Origin: Eimeria necatrix
Lineage: Eukaryota > Apicomplexa > Conoidasida > Eucoccidiorida > Eimeriidae
DNA length: 12,500 nucleotides
Assembly: GCF_000499385.1 (NCBI RefSeq)
Contig: NW_013654091.1
Location: 1-12,500, forward strand
Direction: 5' to 3'
This document shows positions 8,619 through 12,500 of this stretch, in pieces; positions within the stretch are counted from its first letter, which is position 1; every line of letters starts with the position of its first letter. The notes beneath the pieces are model-generated. The model ran no database searches. It was not told where the DNA came from and worked only from the letters and a program-made list of their open reading frames with translations. The position numbers and the translations under genes are program-made.

Positions 8619-8725
8619 CTGCTGCTCTGTTCCTATTGCTCTTGCGGCTGCTGCTGCTGTCTGCTGCTAGGGTGAGAGGCTTCAAATAGAAATCGAATGG
8701 TGCAATAGACCCCTGTGACGGCAGC
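8076..8725. other. Intergenic region with mixed CAG/CTG triplets
   Basis: This lies between the inferred stop of the CHD1-like gene and the GCTA array. CAG tracts occur at about 8129-8178. CTG tracts occur at about 8214-8234 and about 8537-8612. CAG and CTG blocks also alternate at 8380-8465. The one open frame with an ATG is listed separately. No RNA gene or promoter is recognisable. Confidence 0.6.
8186..8371 (+). CDS. Possible small ORF, Ala-rich, 61 residues (doubtful)
   Basis: Starts ATG GCT GCC ACT GAG and ends in TAG. The product is mostly Ala (encoded by both GCT and GCA), with one non-repetitive stretch, LEPEPVGPIVDFKAP. No family is recognised. It could be a small gene, a further 3' exon of the plus-strand gene (the phase with the 8057 donor does not fit), or chance openness in triplet repeats. 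The last is most likely. Confidence 0.15.
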   Translation: MAATEAATPLAAAAAAAAAAAATAAAPAAALEPEPVGPIVDFKAPAAVAAAAVLQQQQVVL

Positions 8726-9395
8726 TCTCTGGCTAGCTAGCTGTCTAGCTAGCTAGCAATCTTAGCTAGCTAGCTGCCTAGCTAGCTAGTCTCCAGAAAC
8801 AGCTAGCCCTGTCTCCCCAATAGGGGCCCCCTGGCTAGCTGGCTAGCTAGGGACCCCCTGGCTAGCTGGCTAGCTAGGGGGCCCCGAGCTAGCTGTTCCT
8901 CCTCAAGTCTCTGCTGGCCAGCTAGCTAGCTAGCTGGGGGCTAACTGCTGCGGCGCAGCCGCTGCCCTGCTGGCTTGCTGCTTGCCGCCTAGCTAGCCAG
9001 CTGGCTAGCTGGCTAGCTGTCTAGCCGCTTAGCTTCTAGCTAGCTAGCCAGGCGCTGGTGCGGCCAGCTAGCTAGCTGCGCAGCTAGCCATCTAGCCGTG
9101 CAGCAGATAGACAGCCGCGTGCGTGTGGCACCAGCTAGCTAGCCGGCTAGCTGTGTAGCCAGCTAGCTGTCCAGCTAGCTAGCTGCGTATATAGCCAGTT
9201 GTGGGGCTAGCTACCTAGCCGTGTGGCTAGCCAGCTAATAGCTAGCTAGCTCGCCCGCTGCGCAGCTTCTTAGCTAGCTACCTGCGTGGCTTAGTAGCCA
9301 GCTAGCTAGCTAGCTAAGTAGCTAGCTAGCCAAGTAGCTAGCTAGCTAGCTAAGTAGCTAGCTAGCTAAGCAGCTAGCTAGCTAGCTGGGCTTGT
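8726..9395. repeat. Dense GCTA tetranucleotide array between convergent 3' ends
   Basis: About 670 bases built from AGCT, GCTAGC and CTAGCTAGCT motifs, interrupted by short GC-rich spacers. The tetranucleotide is self-complementary, so it reads the same on both strands. It ends directly at the stop codon of the minus-strand gene, so it would form that gene's 3' flank or 3' UTR. Confidence 0.95.
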
Positions 9396-9498
9396 CTATC
9401 CCAGTCTGACAGTGCGTCGGGAGGAAAGGGCCTTCATGAGCTCCTTCTCCTGCTTCCGCTTTTGCTTCTCTCTTGCAGATTTCCCCTCTGAGTGCTTC

Positions 9499-9547
<49 letters not shown>

Positions 9548-9802
9548 GCTTGTGCTTCTCGCTGTCCTTTTTCTTCTTTTCTTTTTCTTCTTCCCTGCTG
9601 CTGTCTCTTTCATGCTTCTTGTGTTTCTTCTTTTCTTTTTTATTCTTTTTAACTGTCTCCTTTTCTGTCTCCTTTTCCTCCCCAGCTTCTGCTGCTGCTG
9701 CTGCTGCAGCAGTCCCAGGCAGCTTCGAGGCCATTTTGGCTAGCTGTTGCTGCAGCAAAACAACAACAAACAAATAATTAAACAAGTAAATAAATAAATA
9801 TA

Positions 9803-9875
<73 letters not shown>

Positions 9876-9972
9876 GTAACTAATTGTTTCTTTGTTGCAA
9901 AGCAGCAGCAAACAACAGATACGTGGAAACATCTCAAGCAGCAAATGCAAAACGCGCCGCAGCCCAAAACTG

Positions 9973-10049
<77 letters not shown>

Positions 10050-10190
10050 CACAGGCTACAGCAGCAGCAGCAGAAGCAAAAGGAGCAGATGCAGCAGCAG
10101 ATGCAGCAGCAGGTGCAGCAGAAGCTGAGACAGCAGAAGCACTAACATCGGAAGCAAAAAACACAGCGGCAGAGGCAGCAGCAGGAGCTT

Positions 10191-10252
<62 letters not shown>

Positions 10253-10931
10253 GCAGCAGAGATTCCTTACGACTTCTTCTTGGACTTGTGGAGTTTGCTG
10301 CTCTACAGAGACATCAACCCATCCTTGGTCAGCGTCTAGCTGCTGCTGCAGCAGCTGCTGCTGCTGCTGCTGCTCTTCTTCGCTCGCTGGCTCATCTGTT
10401 CCCCCCAAAGCTGCCAGTTGTGCTTCCAGTTTCTTTTTCTGAAGAAAAACAAAAACAAATTAATTAATTAAATCCAATTATAACTAATTCATCAATTTGT
10501 TCTTTTTTTATTTGCAAAGCTGGCTGCTAGCTGCAGCTAGCTGCAGCTAGCTGCTGCTTGCTGCAGCTAGCTGCTGCAGCAGCACGGCTCGCTGCAGCCA
10601 GCTCGCCCTGCAGCTAGCTACGGAGTCTTCTAGCTAAGGACTCAGCGCAGCTAGCTGGGCAGGAGGCCCCCTGTAGCTAGCTGCAGCTAGCCTGAGCAGC
10701 TTGCTGCAGCTTGCTGCAGCAAGCTGCAGCAAGCTAGCGTGGCTAGCTGTGGCTAGCTGTGGCTAGCTGTGGCTAGCTGTGGCTAGCTGTGGCTAGCTGT
10801 GGCTAGCTGTGGCTAGCTAGCTGCGGGTGCTGACTCACCATGTGTTTGACGTAGGCAGCTCGGACGCAGCAAACTAAAATAGAGAGCAGCAAAATGCCTC
10901 CAAAGCCAATCACAAAAGAGATCACGTATCT

Positions 10932-10973
<42 letters not shown>

Positions 10974-11110
10974 TATTGCCGCGTGACCCCCATGAAAAGC
11001 AAAGACACCAGCAGCGGCAGCAGCAGCAGCAGCAGCAGCAGCAAGAGCAGCAGCACAGGAAGCGGCTACGCAGCATCCGCTCTCAGCGGCGCCTGCAACA
11101 CCACTAGGCG

Positions 11111-11152
<42 letters not shown>

Positions 11153-11604
11153 CCAATAATGACAGTAGCAGCAGCAGCGCAGCAGCAGCAGCAGCAGCTG
11201 CAGCAACTCTTACCCACTAAACGAATACTCATTAGAAGCAGCAGCATCGGTGTGTCCCGTCTCTGCAGCAAAAACATGCATGCTACGCAGCCAGCAAAAG
11301 ATGCAGCAGCAACAACAGCAGCAACAGCAGCAGCAACCGCAGCAGCAACAGCAGCAGTAACATCTGCACAAGCAGCAGCAACAGCAGCAGCAGCAGCATA
11401 GCAGCAACAGCAGTAGCAGCATCGGCAGCAGCAACAGCAGCCGCAACAGCAGCAGCACCAGCACCACCAGCATCAACAGCAGCAGCAACAGCACCACCAG
11501 CAGCACCCGCAGCAGCAGCAGCAACAGCAGCAACAGCAGCACCAGCACCACCAGCATCAACAGCAGCAGCAACAGCACCACCAGCAGCACCCGCACCCGC
11601 AGCA

Positions 11605-11654
<50 letters not shown>

Positions 11655-11807
11655 TGACCAACGAAAGCCCCAGTTCGGGCATTAGCAGCAATTTGGCGGA
11701 CGTGCTGCTGCAGAGTTTCTTCAATGCTGCTTCTGAGAGCAGCATCAGCTCCTGCTGCAGCAAGTCTTTCTAGAAGTGCAAGTTCATCCCTGGCTAGTGC
11801 AGCAGCT

Positions 11808-11861
<54 letters not shown>

Positions 11862-12072
11862 AGGGCCCCGGCCGCGGGCGGCCTGGCGAAGGGGTACAGC
11901 CCCAGGCCCAGCCCTTGCTGCTGCTGCTGCTGCTGCAGCAGCAGCTGCTGCTGCTGCTGCTGCAGCAAGTCCCCTGCTGTCTCCTCGCCCCACAAGTCAT
12001 CCAAATAAGGAGACAAAATTCCTTGGCTTCTGCGGCTGCGCCCGCTGCGCGAACTTCTGGGATGCAGGTCCA
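9396..12072 (-). CDS. Unrecognised single-pass membrane protein with Lys-rich C-terminal tail (5' partial, 5 exons)
   Basis: Family not recognised. Exons on the minus strand: 12072-11659, 11262-11214, 10929-10839, 10438-10271, 9749-9396 (TAG stop). Phases agree at all four internal junctions, with donors GTCAGT, GTAAGA, GTGAGT and GTAAGG. The visible 357 residues run as follows. First comes a basic start (RSSRSGRSRRSQ), then SPYLDDLWGEETAGDLL, poly-Gln and a run of about 17 Ser. A predicted helical stretch follows (ARDELALLERLAAAGADAAL) and then ETGHTDAAASNEYSFSG. Exon 3 encodes the only strongly hydrophobic segment (VISFVIGFGGILLLSILVCC), with a basic flank (AAYVKHM, KKKLEAQ). After it come an acidic/Gln region with DADQGWVDV and a highly charged Lys/Glu tail with a Ser run, ending ELMKALSSRRTVRLG. 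By the positive-inside rule the Lys-rich end is probably cytosolic or nucleoplasmic. The tail resembles a nuclear localisation signal, so a nuclear-envelope location is possible but unproven. The gene is convergent with the CHD1-like gene. Confidence 0.6.
9750..10270 (-). other. Intron 4 of minus-strand gene
   Basis: On the minus strand the donor is GTC|GTAAGG and the acceptor TTTTGCTGCAG|CAA, both phase 0. It contains sense-strand CTG tracts (plus-strand CAG at about 9975-10044 and 10187-10252) and a TTTA array (plus-strand TAAA at about 9778-9872). The long poly-Gln/Ala/Ser frames on both strands here are repeat readings. Confidence 0.7.
9778..9872 (-). repeat. TTTA microsatellite (TAAA on plus strand)
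   Basis: About 20 near-perfect tetranucleotide units within intron 4 of the minus-strand gene. In sense orientation it is TTTA, the same orientation as in the introns of the plus-strand gene. Confidence 0.95.
10439..10838 (-). other. Intron 3 of minus-strand gene, GCTA-rich
   Basis: On the minus strand the donor is CACATG|GTGAGT and the acceptor TTTGTTTTTCTTCAG|AAAAAG, both phase 0. Most of it (about 10519-10830) is GCTA/GCAGCTA repeats, with a short AT-rich part near the acceptor. Confidence 0.7.
10741..10820. repeat. Seven perfect 10-bp tandem copies (GGCTAGCTGT)
   Basis: Seven identical decamers at 10741-10810 followed by a partial copy (GGCTAGCT). They form part of the larger GCTA array in intron 3 of the minus-strand gene. 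Confidence 0.97.
10930..11213 (-). other. Intron 2 of minus-strand gene
   Basis: The donor GTGG|GTAAGA leaves two bases. The acceptor CTGCTGCTCAG|A supplies one, so SFSG joins the hydrophobic segment YVISFVIGFGG. It is filled with sense-strand CTG tracts (plus-strand CAG at about 10934-10972, 11011-11043, 11111-11153, 11166-11205). An Ala-rich reading through 11030-11100 could be a missed exon, but I found no splice pair that demands one. Confidence 0.6.
11263..11658 (-). other. Intron 1 (visible) of minus-strand gene
   Basis: The donor TTTCGTTG|GTCAGT leaves one base. The acceptor GTTTTTGCTGCAG|AG supplies two, giving ...GAFVETGHTD.... It consists almost entirely of CTG/TTG/GTG triplets on the sense strand. 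Reading through it gives only poly-Leu/Val/Cys. Confidence 0.65.
11451..11594. repeat. Perfect 60-bp direct repeat inside the triplet region
   Basis: Bases 11451-11510 recur exactly at 11535-11594, an offset of 84. The unit contains CAGCACCAGCACCACCAGC and ends CAGCACCCGC, so a larger unit has duplicated rather than a simple triplet slip. Confidence 0.95.
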
Positions 12073-12074
12073 CT

Positions 12075-12143
<69 letters not shown>

Positions 12144-12223
12144 CAGCAGAGAAAAAAGCACAGTTCATTATATTTCTTAAACAACTTCTGCAATCAATTA
12201 ATAATTCAACAAAAACTTGAATG
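12073..12223 (-). other. CTG tract upstream of the first visible exon of the minus-strand gene
   Basis: On the minus strand a run of about 23 CTG triplets ends in CTGCAG at 12073, followed by the first visible exon. It is preceded by TTTTTTCTCTGCTGCGCTG, so it reads as the end of an intron that starts beyond the GC-rich array or outside the window. The frame also stays open as poly-Ala up to 12193, so an Ala-coding reading cannot be excluded. Confidence 0.5.
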
Positions 12224-12440
12224 GGGGCCCCCAATGTCCCGCCATGGGGCCCCTAAAGCCACTTGGGGGGCCCCCAGGGGGCCCCACTGGGGCCCCATAG
12301 AAACCCCTTTATGGCCCTGGGGGCCCCCAGGGGCCCCCCGGGGCCCCCAGGGGCCCCCAGGGGCCCCCCGGGGCCCCCAGGGGCCCCCAGGGGCCCCCCG
12401 GGGCCCCCAGGGGCCCCCAGGGCCGCTTTTGGAGGCCCCG
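12224..12440. repeat. GGGGCCCC-rich array with 30-bp higher-order period
   Basis: Near-palindromic decamers of the form GGGCCCCC(A/C)G. A 30-bp unit made of three decamers is repeated three times exactly at 12331-12420. Degenerate copies extend left to 12224. No gene is visible from 12224 to the window end. Confidence 0.95.
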
Positions 12441-12500
12441 AAGGGCCTTTTCAGGGGGCCCTCTATGGCTGGAGAATATGGAGAGCATTTGCAGTGGCTT

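Noticed and set aside
8726..9395. CRISPR array or satellite with unique spacers
   Set aside because: Repeat units are 4 bp, spacers are irregular and degenerate, and the genome is eukaryotic.
9945..10145. Plus-strand poly-Gln protein starting ATGCAAAACGCG
   Set aside because: It lies wholly within an intron of the minus-strand gene whose flanking exons join in phase, and nearly all residues come from CAG repeats.
1..12500. tRNA, rRNA, transposase or reverse transcriptase genes
   Set aside because: I saw no matching motifs on either strand in the non-repetitive parts. A covariance-model and profile search would be needed to exclude small RNAs.

Overview
This window is nuclear DNA from an apicomplexan coccidian and looks most like Eimeria (species not resolved). 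Three things point there. Exons are full of homopolymeric Ala/Ser/Gln runs encoded by CAG-type triplets. Interstitial telomere-like AAACCCT/TTTAGGG arrays lie inside genes. Genes are split by many short introns in a very repeat-rich background. Most long open frames here are poly-Leu/Cys/Ala/Ser/Gln readings of triplet repeats and are not genes.

Two convergent spliced genes can be reconstructed by joining fragments whose splice phases agree. (1) Plus strand, 1..8075: the C-terminal part, about 1,135 residues, of a CHD1-type SNF2 chromatin remodeller. It has 11 exons and 10 introns. It starts in the end of the helicase region (VLDTLVVQ, bases 2-25), continues through the SANT-SLIDE-like DNA-binding region and ends in the CHD1 helical C-terminal domain (DUF4208/CHCT). 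The 5' part lies outside the window. (2) Minus strand, 12072 down to 9396: the C-terminal 357 or so residues of an unrecognised single-pass membrane protein in five exons, with one hydrophobic segment and a very Lys-rich C-terminal tail. Its 5' part lies beyond position 12072.

Between the two 3' ends (8076-9395) are mixed CAG/CTG repeats, then a dense 670-bp array of GCTA tetranucleotides. A related GCTA array with seven perfect 10-bp copies sits in an intron of the minus-strand gene. The right edge (12224-12440) is a GGGGCCCC-rich array with a 30-bp period.

The most notable pattern is how repeats relate to splicing. TTTAGGG arrays of seven copies end 11-15 bases before the 3' splice sites of two consecutive introns, and the 129-nt exon between them could be skipped in frame. 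CTG tracts run straight into CTGCAG acceptors at 8 of the 15 acceptors. Measured on the sense strand of either gene, introns mostly carry CTG and T-rich repeats while exons mostly carry CAG. All exon boundaries were inferred by eye from splice consensus, phase and protein-family similarity; none has been tested against transcripts.
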